A stretch of DNA of 64,000 nt from a virus: IMG/VR virus record IMGVR_UViG_3300030117_001894, positions 1 to 64,000 of that record; one strand, given 5' to 3'. This document shows positions 37,461 to 44,159 of the stretch, one piece after another. The notes beneath the pieces were generated by a model. The model was given only the letters and a program-made list of their open reading frames with translations. It was not told the origin of the DNA and searched no databases. Every line of letters starts with the position of its first letter. Position 1 is the first letter of the stretch. The position numbers and the translations under genes were made by a program.

Positions 37461-37809
37461 CGTATTCCCTATAATACTCTACAATCGCTAAAATGTTCTT
37501 TGTGTAGCGTGTGATCTCTGCCATATTCATCGAAAGGTTTTCGTATTGTTGTGTAGTTAACGCATAGTATGCAACCGCAGGAGCTTTACCTTCTTTAACG
37601 AGTTGTAGGTATTCTTCCATGATCTCTGGAGTTAACACTTCAAATGTTACCTCGGTTGCTTGGATTTCCATGGGTAACGGTGGGTGATACATAGGAGCGG
37701 GTAATGCGATCGTATTAACATCTACAGGTTTAACTGTAGGTAATAACGAACAACCACTGACCGCGAACAACGCACCGAGGCTAATTATTAGTAATTTCTT
37801 CTTCTTCAT
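37444..37809 (-). CDS. Putative outer-membrane spanin lipoprotein
   Basis: 121 aa with a lipoprotein signal: basic start MKKKK, hydrophobic ISLGALFAV and lipobox VSGC at Cys20, followed by a proline-rich part (LPAPMYHPPLPME). It overlaps the end of the membrane-anchored coiled-coil gene by 29 bp, the classical Rz/Rz1 arrangement. As o-spanin it would join the i-spanin to fuse inner and outer membranes. This implies a Gram-negative host. Confidence 0.7.
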   Translation of the reverse strand: MKKKKLLIISLGALFAVSGCSLLPTVKPVDVNTIALPAPMYHPPLPMEIQATEVTFEVLTPEIMEEYLQLVKEGKAPAVAYYALTTQQYENLSMNMAEITRYTKNILAIVEYYREYDEQGE

Positions 37810-38173
37810 CTTTTACTGTTGTTAAATCTACAAGGTTATCTATTACTCGTTTAGTACCACGGTTAACCATTCCTTCTACAAGTTTAGGTTTGTTTAGTGC
37901 AAGGTTATCAAGATCGTGCTTAGCAAATGTGTTTCTTAATTTGTTTACTTCACGAAGTGCGTTTTGTTTTTCGGCTTCTAACGTACCAAGACTCGCGGTT
38001 AACTGTTCTTGTTTTGCTAGGTATTGTTTGATGGATTCGTTTTGCTCGGATATTTTTGTTTCCAGGATTATCTGATTACCTTTGAGCGTGGATATTTGGT
38101 TTAATAAGAACCACGAACCCGCCAACGATGCCGCCAATAGACCTCCGAGAACTAAGCTAAGTTTAAAACCCAT
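37781..38173 (-). CDS. Putative inner-membrane spanin (Rz-like)
   Basis: 130 aa. Transmembrane segment at residues 4-26 (KLSLVLGGLLAASLAGSWFL), then periplasmic coiled coil at about 27-85 (ILETKISEQNESIKQYLAKQ). Type II single-pass topology and overlap with the lipoprotein gene match i-spanins. Lysozyme and holin lie far away at 14-16 kb, so the lysis genes are split. Confidence 0.7.
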   Translation of the reverse strand: MGFKLSLVLGGLLAASLAGSWFLLNQISTLKGNQIILETKISEQNESIKQYLAKQEQLTASLGTLEAEKQNALREVNKLRNTFAKHDLDNLALNKPKLVEGMVNRGTKRVIDNLVDLTTVKDEEEEITNN

Positions 38174-38688
38174 TACGCATCTTTTGTTACTACGTTTTGA
38201 AACAGATCAAATAAGTCTCTAGGATATGTTCCTCTATGTTGGTTTTCATATTGTAAAATAGAAGGCATTATTTCTTGTGCAAACGGAGATAATGTTTCAG
38301 AACTAATAATATCGTTAAATTCTGGTTTTTTAACATTTTCTATAAAAAGAGAAATAAAATCTTTATATTCTTTATTAATGAGTTCTGGATTAAAATCTGT
38401 TTCTACATCAGGGTCGTAACCTTCTGAAAAGAAACTATAGGGACTTTTTTGATAATCTTTTTCAAATATATAACTCGGAGTAAATCTTTGTTTGTCTTGT
38501 TGTCTAAGTTGTTCCATAAACAAAGGTTTTTGATCATCATCTAATTCGGATAATATCTCGTTTATTCGATCAATACGAGGAGAGTTTTTTACTTCATCTT
38601 GTATTATTAAAGGACCCGCAAATGGACCTTCAGGTTTTTGAATATTAAATTTTCTAGCATCGGTTACTATGTCAAAGATTCCTGCCAT
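38173..38688 (-). CDS. 171-aa hypothetical protein
   Basis: Acidic, with motifs GIFDIVTDARKFNIQKPEGP and IDRINEILSELDDDQKPLFM. It is the first gene of the late side after the 38.7-39.07 kb noncoding zone and overlaps the i-spanin start by one base. Not recognised. Confidence 0.65.
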   Translation of the reverse strand: MAGIFDIVTDARKFNIQKPEGPFAGPLIIQDEVKNSPRIDRINEILSELDDDQKPLFMEQLRQQDKQRFTPSYIFEKDYQKSPYSFFSEGYDPDVETDFNPELINKEYKDFISLFIENVKKPEFNDIISSETLSPFAQEIMPSILQYENQHRGTYPRDLFDLFQNVVTKDA

Positions 38689-38779
38689 CCCAAAAGTATA
38701 TTCGAAAAAATTTTTTTCGCAAAATTTTTTTCATAGGGACTTATTTGAAAACTACTTGCAATCGAGAGGCTGAACCTAA

Positions 38780-38794
38780 GGGCGGGCGGGTGGG
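38780..38794 (+). other. G-quadruplex motif
   Basis: GGGCGGGCGGGTGGG: four G3 runs with single-base loops, the arrangement expected to give a very stable parallel quadruplex. It is on the plus strand, the template for minus-strand transcripts. Directly followed by ACCCGCGG, which could pair with part of it. Confidence 0.8.
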
Positions 38795-38954
38795 ACCCGC
38801 GGCTAGTTTTTAAAGGGGGGTATAGGGGTTTATGTGGCGCGTTCTAAGGGCAGGTAAGATAGGTCTTATAGTTATGGGTTAGGGTTAAGACTAACCTATA
38901 TGTATAGGGTATGTGTGTGCGTTGTAGGGCTATGAGTTAAGGTTAGCTGTGTAT

Positions 38955-39022
38955 TATAAGCTAGGCTTATAATGTAGGGGTAAATGGCGAGCTGTAAATA
39001 TAAGCTAGGCTTATAATGTAGG
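38955..39022. repeat. Twin 24-bp direct repeats with 17-bp dyads
   Basis: Two identical 24-bp copies, 38955-38978 and 38999-39022, 44 bp apart start to start (about four helical turns). Each begins with the inverted repeat TATAAGCTAGGCTTATA (7-bp arms, 3-bp centre). Repeated dyads at this spacing are typical of operators or replication iterons. Confidence 0.8.
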
Positions 39023-39023
39023 C

Positions 39024-39052
39024 ATAAAAAAGGGTTACGAATGTAACCCTTA
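39024..39052 (-). terminator. Terminator after the 39.07-39.46 kb gene
   Basis: Minus strand: AAGGGTTAC, loop ATTC, GTAACCCTT, then TTTTT. Nine-bp stem with U-run, 20 bp after the stop codon. It adjoins the second dyad repeat. Confidence 0.88.
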
Positions 39053-39069
39053 GGTAAGGTAGCTAGAGG

Positions 39070-39462
39070 TTAGCTAACTAAGGCGTTCTTGCCGTTAGAT
39101 TTATTCCATGCGTCATCACCCTTCATCTTAGAAATGTAGGTACGCATTATCTTACTAGGTGTCTGCTCATAGTGAGTACCATCAGCTCTTAACCATGCAA
39201 GCCTACCTTCAGCGGTTACGCTAAAGTCATCTATTTGTTTGACTGTAGCAGTACCACCTAGAAGATGTAGATAAGCTATGACAAGCTGTACTTGTCTAGG
39301 TGCTATACCTCTATCACTCAAGGCGTTATCAGTTAGCGATAACACCATTGATTGAGCAATACCGCCACCACCTTTACCAATAGGCGCAATGTCAGCAATT
39401 TCAGCTTTACGCTTAGCTATGTTAGCTTTAGCGTCAGCTATTTCTTTTTGTTGTTTATTCAT
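39070..39462 (-). CDS. Small winged-helix-like protein, 130 aa
   Basis: Start at MNKQQKEIAD, served by GAGGATATTC; five upstream codons lack a site. After a helical N-terminus the sequence APRQVQLVIAYLHLLGGTAT, VKQIDDFSV and YEQTPSKIMRTYISKM looks like a winged-helix layout shared with the proteins at 39888-40181 and 50375-50746. It has its own promoter and terminator. Possibly DNA-binding; not assigned to a family. Confidence 0.65.
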   Translation of the reverse strand: MNKQQKEIADAKANIAKRKAEIADIAPIGKGGGGIAQSMVLSLTDNALSDRGIAPRQVQLVIAYLHLLGGTATVKQIDDFSVTAEGRLAWLRADGTHYEQTPSKIMRTYISKMKGDDAWNKSNGKNALVS

Positions 39463-39530
39463 AATGAATATCCTCATCTCATACTAGGTTAGTTAGTTAG
39501 ATAGGTTAGAGAATTGCCTATCTATCTATT

Positions 39531-39558
39531 AATATACGCTCATTAGGATTAATTGCAA
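39531..39558 (-). promoter_or_regulatory. Promoter for the 130-aa winged-helix-like gene
   Basis: Minus strand TTGCAA, 16-bp spacer, TATATT, about 70 bp before the start codon. A good sigma70 match and distinct from the GCTTTACTTT class. The leader contains a stem based on GATAGATAGG/CCTATCT. Confidence 0.5.
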
Positions 39559-39588
39559 TACCTATATATAAATAAACTATATTAATTA

Positions 39589-39840
39589 CTAGCCTATTAA
39601 CTAGCCTATTAACTAGCCTATTAACTAAGGAATAACCTAACTAGGACGGACGGAGGGACGGAGGGACGGAGGGACGGACGGAGGGAAAAGAAAGACGGAT
39701 AGAGTAGAGTAGAGTAGAGTAGAGTAGAGTAGAGTAGAGTAGACGGGACTGGGACTGAGATTGGGATTGGGATTGGGAATAACGACGGATAGAGTGATAG
39801 AGTAGATTGAGCGATAGAGTAGATTGAGCGATAGAGTAGA
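39589..39840. repeat. Mosaic of five microsatellites
   Basis: Noncoding tract with, in order on the plus strand: CTAGCCTATTAA x3 (39589-39624); GGAC/GGAG tetramers x10 (39644-39686); AGAGT x8 perfect (39701-39740); hexamers of GGGA(C/T)T type x6 (39745-39780); GATAGAGTAGATTGAGC x2 plus a partial third (39796-39840). The last four are almost pure purine on the plus strand. It lies between a terminator and the next promoter. Open frames read through it are artefacts of the repeats. Confidence 0.92.
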
Positions 39841-39848
39841 GCGGACAC

Positions 39849-39871
39849 AAAAAAGGGGACCGAAGTCCCCT
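39849..39871 (-). terminator. Strong terminator with TTCG tetraloop
   Basis: Minus strand: AGGGGAC, loop TTCG, GTCCCCT, then TTTTT. It lies 17 bp after the stop of the 97-aa gene and ends its single-gene transcript. Confidence 0.93.
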
Positions 39872-39887
39872 CGTTCGCTGTCCGTGG

Positions 39888-40181
39888 TTAGCTGACAGTA
39901 ATCAGCTTTTCCTCGATCAAGCGTTTTCTATAATGCGCCCAAATGTCATTCGGCTCTTGGACTGTTTGCAGTCCCGCTTTAACCAATGCACTCTCGGTCG
40001 AACCGTCAGTGCCGATCAGCTCTCCCACCGTCATGGTGTGATCTTTCGCGGCAAGTAATGCCTCGATGATCTTCCCTGCTTGAGGTGGGAACTTTCCTTT
40101 CGGTGTAGCGATCAAAGTGATCACTGCATCGTAGTTAATTGACCCTCTTTGGGCTCCAGCTTTGTAGTTTTTATCTATCAT
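39888..40181 (-). CDS. Small winged-helix-like protein, 97 aa
   Basis: Contains PPQAGKIIEALLAAKDHTMT, VGELIGT, and PNDIWAHYRKRLIEEKLITV, parallel to the 124-aa protein at 50375-50746 (TPQMRALIL..., DPLRIFRFYAKRLVAENYF). Own promoter at 40232-40264, AGAAAGGAGAAA ribosome site and own terminator suggest high early expression. Probably a DNA-binding or nucleoid-type protein (inference). Confidence 0.7.
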   Translation of the reverse strand: MIDKNYKAGAQRGSINYDAVITLIATPKGKFPPQAGKIIEALLAAKDHTMTVGELIGTDGSTESALVKAGLQTVQEPNDIWAHYRKRLIEEKLITVS

Positions 40182-40231
40182 ATCTTTCTCCTTTCTAATG
40201 ATTGGGGTAACTAACCCCGTTAAGTTTTATA

Positions 40232-40264
40232 AGTATAATGGTGATTGGTACCAAAGTAAAGCAC
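40232..40264 (-). promoter_or_regulatory. Early promoter P1 (GCTTTACTTT class)
   Basis: Minus strand GTGC-TTTACT, 17-bp spacer, TATACT. The leader carries hairpin GGGGT/ACCCC (40204-40218) before AGAAAGGAGAAA and the ATG at 40181. Drives the 97-aa gene. Confidence 0.75.
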
Positions 40265-40310
40265 TAAAAAGAGTCTAGGATTACGCCACCAGGAGCGATT
40301 CGCACGAATC

Positions 40311-40841
40311 TTAGTCCGCGGCTATCTCTCCTTCAACAACTTTTGCATCCAAAGTTCTTTTCTTAATAAGGTTTTCGAGTCGATCGAGTATGTCGTCCTT
40401 TGACATCAGATCGATTTTCGCGGTTAATATTTCACGTCTATCGATGTAGAGTCCACCTGCCTTCCCTCGATGGACCTCGGCTGTGATGGCAGCGGATATT
40501 TGACCTTGGTCCTTCGCCTCCTCTCTAAGGTCGTGTAGAGTAGAGAGGTGATTCTCCAAGGAAACTGCATCTCTCTCAGAGGCTGCGATTTCCAAGTCGA
40601 TCAAATAATTCTTTACAACTGGGTTATGATTGAGTAATACGCTCCCTTGTGTCTTGGCACCCTTGCGATCCTTCGTATACCCTGCTTTTATCGCGGCTTC
40701 AGTGGCTGTTTGTCCTTTGAAGTACTCTTTACAAAATTTCTTTTGTTTAGAGTTGAGTGGTTGCCAAATCTTACCCTTGTCGTCAACAAATCCTTTACCG
40801 TCTTCTGTTGGCATTAATGACGTGTATGTCAGCTGTTTCAT
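40311..40841 (-). CDS. terS: Terminase small subunit
   Basis: 176 aa. LNSKQKKFCKEYFKGQTATE, then AAIKAGYTKD and GSVLLNHNPVVKNYL, is the N-terminal helix-turn-helix of the Terminase_2 family. The rest is helical for oligomerisation. It recognises the packaging start site and guides TerL. GGAGG precedes the ATG. It is separated from terL by lysis and hypothetical genes and by two noncoding zones. Confidence 0.85.
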   Translation of the reverse strand: MKQLTYTSLMPTEDGKGFVDDKGKIWQPLNSKQKKFCKEYFKGQTATEAAIKAGYTKDRKGAKTQGSVLLNHNPVVKNYLIDLEIAASERDAVSLENHLSTLHDLREEAKDQGQISAAITAEVHRGKAGGLYIDRREILTAKIDLMSKDDILDRLENLIKKRTLDAKVVEGEIAAD

Positions 40842-41118
40842 TCTACCTCCGAGCTTCGCATAAAGTTATTACAATCATATTAGTTTTATTAATAAATAAA
40901 TAGTTTTCTCATGCCCTCTAGGTAATCTTACCATAGTTTCTAATAAACTAATAGAATTCTATTAGTTTTGTAGAATCAAAGAATAGAGTAACCAAGAGAC
41001 TTACAGAACGAATCTATTAGTTTATTAGAGATATTAGTAGATTTGAAAAACTTTTTTGAAAAACTTTTTTAATTTTGAGAATAACAATACACATAGATTA
41101 ATAGAACACGATAGACAT
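40842..41118. other. AT-rich palindromic region upstream of terS
   Basis: 277 bp with no gene. A perfect 24-bp palindrome centred on GAATTC (40945-40968); a 17-bp sequence TCTAATAAACTAATAGA (40939-40955) and its exact inverse at 41013-41029; further ATTAGTTT copies; and a perfect tandem pair of TTGAAAAACTTTT (41043-41068). Such iterons and inverted repeats fit an origin of replication, a TerS recognition (pac) site or a control region for terS. Confidence 0.7.
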
Positions 41119-41154
41119 AAAAAACCCCCACACCACGGAACGCAGTACAGGGGC
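41119..41154 (-). terminator. Terminator after the 116-aa gene
   Basis: Minus strand: CCCC, a nine-pair inner helix rich in G-U pairs with UUC loop, GGGG, then TTTTTT. About 15 bp after the stop at 41170. It closes the P2 operon. Confidence 0.7.
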
Positions 41155-41169
41155 ATTTATAAGATAGAT

Positions 41170-41520
41170 TTATTTACGATAGTCTATAGTTAGTGGTCTT
41201 CTCGTTATAGTCCAACAGCTGAATCCGAAAGCATCGTGAATGTGCTCGTTCGATAATGTGTAAAGATAATCTTTATATACAAATATCTCTGCTTCGACAT
41301 TCCATCTCGATTTTTCTTTACCAGTATCTATTATTTCAACTCGTTCAACTGTTAGCATTTCCGACTTAGCAACTTTTAAGTTATCAATCTTACACGTGCT
41401 TCCTCGTGACTCATTATATCCATCGTCATCTTTGAATGTATATATCTCCGTATATAATGGACACATGGTCTTTTCCCAAGAGTCTTCCCGTGTGTGAATG
41501 TTTTCTAACCAGTCTTTCAT
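41170..41520 (-). CDS. 116-aa hypothetical early protein
   Basis: Starts MKDWLENIHTREDSWEKTMC; contains AKSEMLTVERVEIIDTGKEK and a C-terminal CWTITRRPLTIDYRK. Mixed alpha/beta. Preceded by AGAAAGGAGAAA, the standard early ribosome site. Last gene of the P2 operon. Not recognised. Confidence 0.65.
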   Translation of the reverse strand: MKDWLENIHTREDSWEKTMCPLYTEIYTFKDDDGYNESRGSTCKIDNLKVAKSEMLTVERVEIIDTGKEKSRWNVEAEIFVYKDYLYTLSNEHIHDAFGFSCWTITRRPLTIDYRK

Positions 41521-41539
41521 TTTATTTCTCCTTTCTTAG

Positions 41540-41782
41540 TTAAATTTCGTCCGTCTTATCGACGTCCATCCAGTCGAACCCATCTCTGGGTGCGAAATAT
41601 CGTTTACCGTCAGTATGGCTAACTGCAACTACCTCACCAAATCGTATTGGTAGATTAAAATCAGATAATATCTCGTTAGCTTCTTTCAAATCAATTTTCT
41701 TAGCTAATAAAATATACTGACCGTCTTTCTCGTAAGCGTCACTCGGTTCGGGATAACCCCTTAATTCAAATAATTCTTTCAT
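41540..41782 (-). CDS. 80-aa hypothetical early protein
   Basis: Start at MKELFELRGYPEPSDA, where AGAAAGGAGAAAT lies just upstream; ten codons further upstream run through that site. Contains YILLAKKIDLKEANEILSDF and a FGEVVAVSHTDGKRYFAPRD segment. Not recognised. Confidence 0.65.
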   Translation of the reverse strand: MKELFELRGYPEPSDAYEKDGQYILLAKKIDLKEANEILSDFNLPIRFGEVVAVSHTDGKRYFAPRDGFDWMDVDKTDEI

Positions 41783-41819
41783 TCTATTTCTCCTTTCTTT
41801 GCCCGAGGGCAAAGATTAT

Positions 41820-42497
41820 TTAATAACAACTAAAAGGATTGACGTTAAGCCCCTCCCACAGATACTCAAAGATATCACCAACACAGATAAACTCATGGAG
41901 CTTAAACCCTAGATTATCTCGAATCCAACGAACAGTAATATTACAATCACCATTTTGATTACCTTCATAGAGCACCACAGCGTGAGTCACTTCTGGACGC
42001 ATACGATTAGATAAACCATAAGAATCACTATAATAACCATTAGGAAAATAATCATATTGAGAACCACCGCTTTTTTCAGGCTTAGGAGTATACTTTTTAA
42101 GAGTTTCATACAAACCAGTATTTCGACCAGTTAGACAAGTAGTAGGTATAAACAAAGCATTACGATTATCAGTTTCTTGATGAGACAAACCTAAGAACAT
42201 AGGACCGTCACTGAACTTTTCAGGGATATCAAACTTACCCGTAGACTCATAACAAGACTTAGAATCAGTATAAAAACCATTATACAATTCAGACGGACAG
42301 AAGTTTAAGGAAGCATTATATAGATAAGGTTCGAACAAATCCAAAGCATTGAACGATTTAGCAGAGTAACAAACTAACCAATAACCTACGAATTCATTAT
42401 GGTTCTTTCTGATCGTATCAACCAATGGTTTGGTGTGATCTACCTTTTCTTTTAAAGCTGCAGTCAACTTAGTGTTTACATTTATTTTATTTTTCAT
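41820..42497 (-). CDS. 225-aa hypothetical early protein
   Basis: First gene of the P2 operon, with a hairpin leader and AGAAAGGAGAAAT. Tyr/Asn-rich with several cysteines (YWLVCYSAKSFNALDLFEPY, GDCNITVRWIRDNLGFKLHE). No family recognised; no signal peptide. Confidence 0.65.
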   Translation of the reverse strand: MKNKINVNTKLTAALKEKVDHTKPLVDTIRKNHNEFVGYWLVCYSAKSFNALDLFEPYLYNASLNFCPSELYNGFYTDSKSCYESTGKFDIPEKFSDGPMFLGLSHQETDNRNALFIPTTCLTGRNTGLYETLKKYTPKPEKSGGSQYDYFPNGYYSDSYGLSNRMRPEVTHAVVLYEGNQNGDCNITVRWIRDNLGFKLHEFICVGDIFEYLWEGLNVNPFSCY

Positions 42498-42556
42498 TTT
42501 ATTTCTCCTTTCTTTGTAGTTAAAATCGCTAAAAACCTTTTTTAGCGTATAGGTAT

Positions 42557-42590
42557 ATTATAACCGCGATTTTACACGCGATTAAAAGCA
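42557..42590 (-). promoter_or_regulatory. Early promoter P2
   Basis: Minus strand CTGC-TTTTAAT, 18-bp spacer, TATAAT. The transcript begins with a 9-bp perfect hairpin CGCTAAAAA/TTTTTAGCG (42527-42547) before the ribosome site of the 225-aa gene. Confidence 0.65.
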
Positions 42591-42632
42591 GTATTAGAGC
42601 CCTCGATTCGCCCGATTGTTAACAACCGAACA

Positions 42633-42660
42633 TAAAAAACCCCCGCATAAGCGAGGGTTA
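42633..42660 (-). terminator. Terminator of the P3 operon
   Basis: Minus strand: AACCC(T)CGC, loop TTAT, GCG(G)GGGTT, then TTTTTT, with one internal mismatch. About 35 bp after the 42694 stop, with an AGAGT array in between. Confidence 0.85.
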
Positions 42661-42675
42661 AGATTATGATTATTA

Positions 42676-42693
42676 AGTAGAGTAGAGTAGAGT
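42676..42693. repeat. Short AGTAG/TAGAG pentamer array
   Basis: Three and a half copies of the pentamer that forms eight copies at 39701-39740, placed between a stop codon and the terminator stem. Confidence 0.75.
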
Positions 42694-43101
42694 TCAGGCA
42701 CTCCAAGACCATTTACCAGTCATAGGAACTTTAAAGTATTCAGTCAAAGCACTAGCACCTTGAGAGCCACCTAACGATACAGATAAATAGAAATAGTTAC
42801 GATCACGGATAGAGTAAGCCACTTGAATAACACTATAAGAACCACCATCCGATACAGGGAAATAACAACTATCATAGATAGTAGACCATTTATCTGATGA
42901 ATCTTTTAATAATTCTTCAAGATGATCCTCATCATGTCCATCACACTCTCCGAAGTGGTAGCCTATCTCTGTATCGTCGTCTAATTGACTCAAGATAGGG
43001 TCTATTATTGCTTTCACTCTAGTAAACTCAGGATCTGGTTCACCATCATAAACGGAATCCCTCCAGTCGGTTAACAGATCTTTCTTTAATATTGTACTCA
43101 T
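42694..43101 (-). CDS. 135-aa hypothetical early protein
   Basis: Starts MSTILKKDLLTDWRDSVYDG; acidic (DDDTEIGYHFGECDGHDEDH) with a C-terminal beta-rich half. It overlaps the 82-aa gene by one base. Last gene of the P3 operon. Not recognised. Confidence 0.65.
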   Translation of the reverse strand: MSTILKKDLLTDWRDSVYDGEPDPEFTRVKAIIDPILSQLDDDTEIGYHFGECDGHDEDHLEELLKDSSDKWSTIYDSCYFPVSDGGSYSVIQVAYSIRDRNYFYLSVSLGGSQGASALTEYFKVPMTGKWSWSA

Positions 43102-43349
43102 TACGCCATCCCTTTATACTGAGTGACCATTATGTCTTGTACAAATTTAGGAATGTTCATGCTTCTAATATTTCGCTTCGTAACCTTCCTAAAACATCCC
43201 CCACGCCTAATGTATTCCGTTCCTGCGAAATTCACTGGAGGGAATCTTTTGTACAAGTCGTTGGTTTCTGGATCCACCCACCAAGTGGTTGAGGTGCCGT
43301 TACTGATTGGAGAGAGAACTCTCTCTTTGTAATCTAATTTATATTTCAT
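43101..43349 (-). CDS. 82-aa hypothetical early protein
   Basis: Contains TWWVDPETNDLYKRFPPVNF and GGCFRKVTKRNIRSMN. AAGGAGAAA precedes the ATG. Not recognised. Confidence 0.65.
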   Translation of the reverse strand: MKYKLDYKERVLSPISNGTSTTWWVDPETNDLYKRFPPVNFAGTEYIRRGGCFRKVTKRNIRSMNIPKFVQDIMVTQYKGMA

Positions 43350-43385
43350 AAATTTCTCCTTTTTTAGTTATCAATGGACCGCTCA

Positions 43386-43655
43386 TTATGCCCACGCTGA
43401 TTCGTAATAAGCGTCTTCTGACATCAAGCAATCACTAGGCTCTACTTCGTCTACGCTCGTATCGTAATCAGGATATTTAGTTTGTAACTTAATCGTTGAC
43501 TCCGCTACTTTATATCCCGTGTAGTAATCGTTGACATACTTTCCGAAGTAAGTCGCTGTTACTCGTGTGGTCGATGCGTCACAAGGTAGCCCTGCTTTCG
43601 CGTCTCTAATGCCTTGGTTATAAGCATTAATCTCTTCTTTAGTTAATATTCTCAT
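43386..43655 (-). CDS. 89-aa hypothetical early protein
   Basis: Starts MRILTKEEINAYNQGIRDAK; residues 10-55 resemble small phage proteins of the AYxxGxxDAxxG type. First gene of the P3 operon with AGAAAGGAGAAA. Function unknown. Confidence 0.65.
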   Translation of the reverse strand: MRILTKEEINAYNQGIRDAKAGLPCDASTTRVTATYFGKYVNDYYTGYKVAESTIKLQTKYPDYDTSVDEVEPSDCLMSEDAYYESAWA

Positions 43656-43774
43656 ATCTTTCTCCTTTCTTAATTAGCGGGAGTCTTTTTCTGTAGGTAG
43701 ACTCCCTGTTGTTAAATAACCTAGCAGTTCTGGTTTGCTACTCCTTGTTAATCAATCAATGTAATTATTAATTT

Positions 43775-43891
43775 TTAACTATATATAGTATAGCTAGGAT
43801 TTAGCGGAAATAAAGCAGTGTACGATACGATCACTAAAACCACTAAGGCGAACAAAAAGAATAAAAATATATTATCGTCTGGATCGTTCAT
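43775..43891 (-). CDS. 38-aa membrane peptide
   Basis: Reads MNDPDDNIFLFFLFALVVLV, then IVSYTALFPL: an acidic N-terminus and a single transmembrane helix. Its ATG overlaps the stop of the 89-aa gene upstream (ATGA) and GAGGT lies six bases before it, so translation is probably coupled. Promoter P3 is embedded in its last third. Function unknown. Confidence 0.55.
   Translation of the reverse strand: MNDPDDNIFLFFLFALVVLVIVSYTALFPLNPSYTIYS
43787..43816 (-). promoter_or_regulatory. Early promoter P3
   Basis: Minus strand CTGC-TTTATT, 16-bp spacer, TATACT. The leader has an 8-bp hairpin GGGAGTCT/AGACTCCC (43679-43706) before the 89-aa gene. The promoter lies inside the 3' end of the 38-aa membrane gene. 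Confidence 0.75.
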
Positions 43892-44157
43892 ACATACCTC
43901 GTTACTATTTCTAAATGTTCTGGGGGGATAGAGCTAACCTTTCCGATATATGCTGTCACATCGCCAATCCAATAAGATTTGGTTTTTTGTTCGAGATCGA
44001 CACAATCACTATCCTCTAACTCTGTTCCGAAGAACTCGTAGAGTAAGTCACGATCGGTTATAACATCATCGTTGTAATCTTGTATATCTGCAGTGATATA
44101 GTTCCACTCGGTATACTCACGCTCACCATCTTGTATTTCTATTGTATAAATAAGCAT
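43888..44157 (-). CDS. 89-aa hypothetical early protein
   Basis: Starts MLIYTIEIQDGEREYTEWNY; acidic, mixed alpha/beta, ending VSSIPPEHLEIVTRYV. Two bases after the zinc-finger gene. Not recognised. Confidence 0.65.
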   Translation of the reverse strand: MLIYTIEIQDGEREYTEWNYITADIQDYNDDVITDRDLLYEFFGTELEDSDCVDLEQKTKSYWIGDVTAYIGKVSSIPPEHLEIVTRYV

Positions 44158-44159
44158 AA

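Larger units (their letters stand above)
38689..39069. other. Noncoding transition region
   Basis: 381 bp without a convincing gene. It holds an A/T palindrome with CG ends (38703-38719), a G-quadruplex motif (38780-38794), a GGGTTAGGGTT stretch (38876-38886), twin 17-bp dyads and a terminator. Local G runs (GGGGGG, GGGG) stand out from the AT-rich genome. It separates the late unit from the transition genes, so an origin, packaging or control site is possible. Confidence 0.6.

Noticed and set aside
38876-38886. Telomere-like GGGTTAGGGTT
   Set aside because: Only two units; no covalently closed end or protelomerase was seen. Treated as part of a G-rich zone.
39589-39840. CRISPR-like array
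   Set aside because: Units are contiguous, lack spacers and differ in length from block to block.
39621-39850. Two overlapping Ser/Pro/Leu-rich frames in the microsatellite tract
   Set aside because: They are the translation of tandem repeats and have no ribosome site.
40261-40310. Hairpin GATTC/GAATC after terS as a terminator
   Set aside because: The stem is five pairs and is not followed by a T-run; read-through into P1 seems likely.
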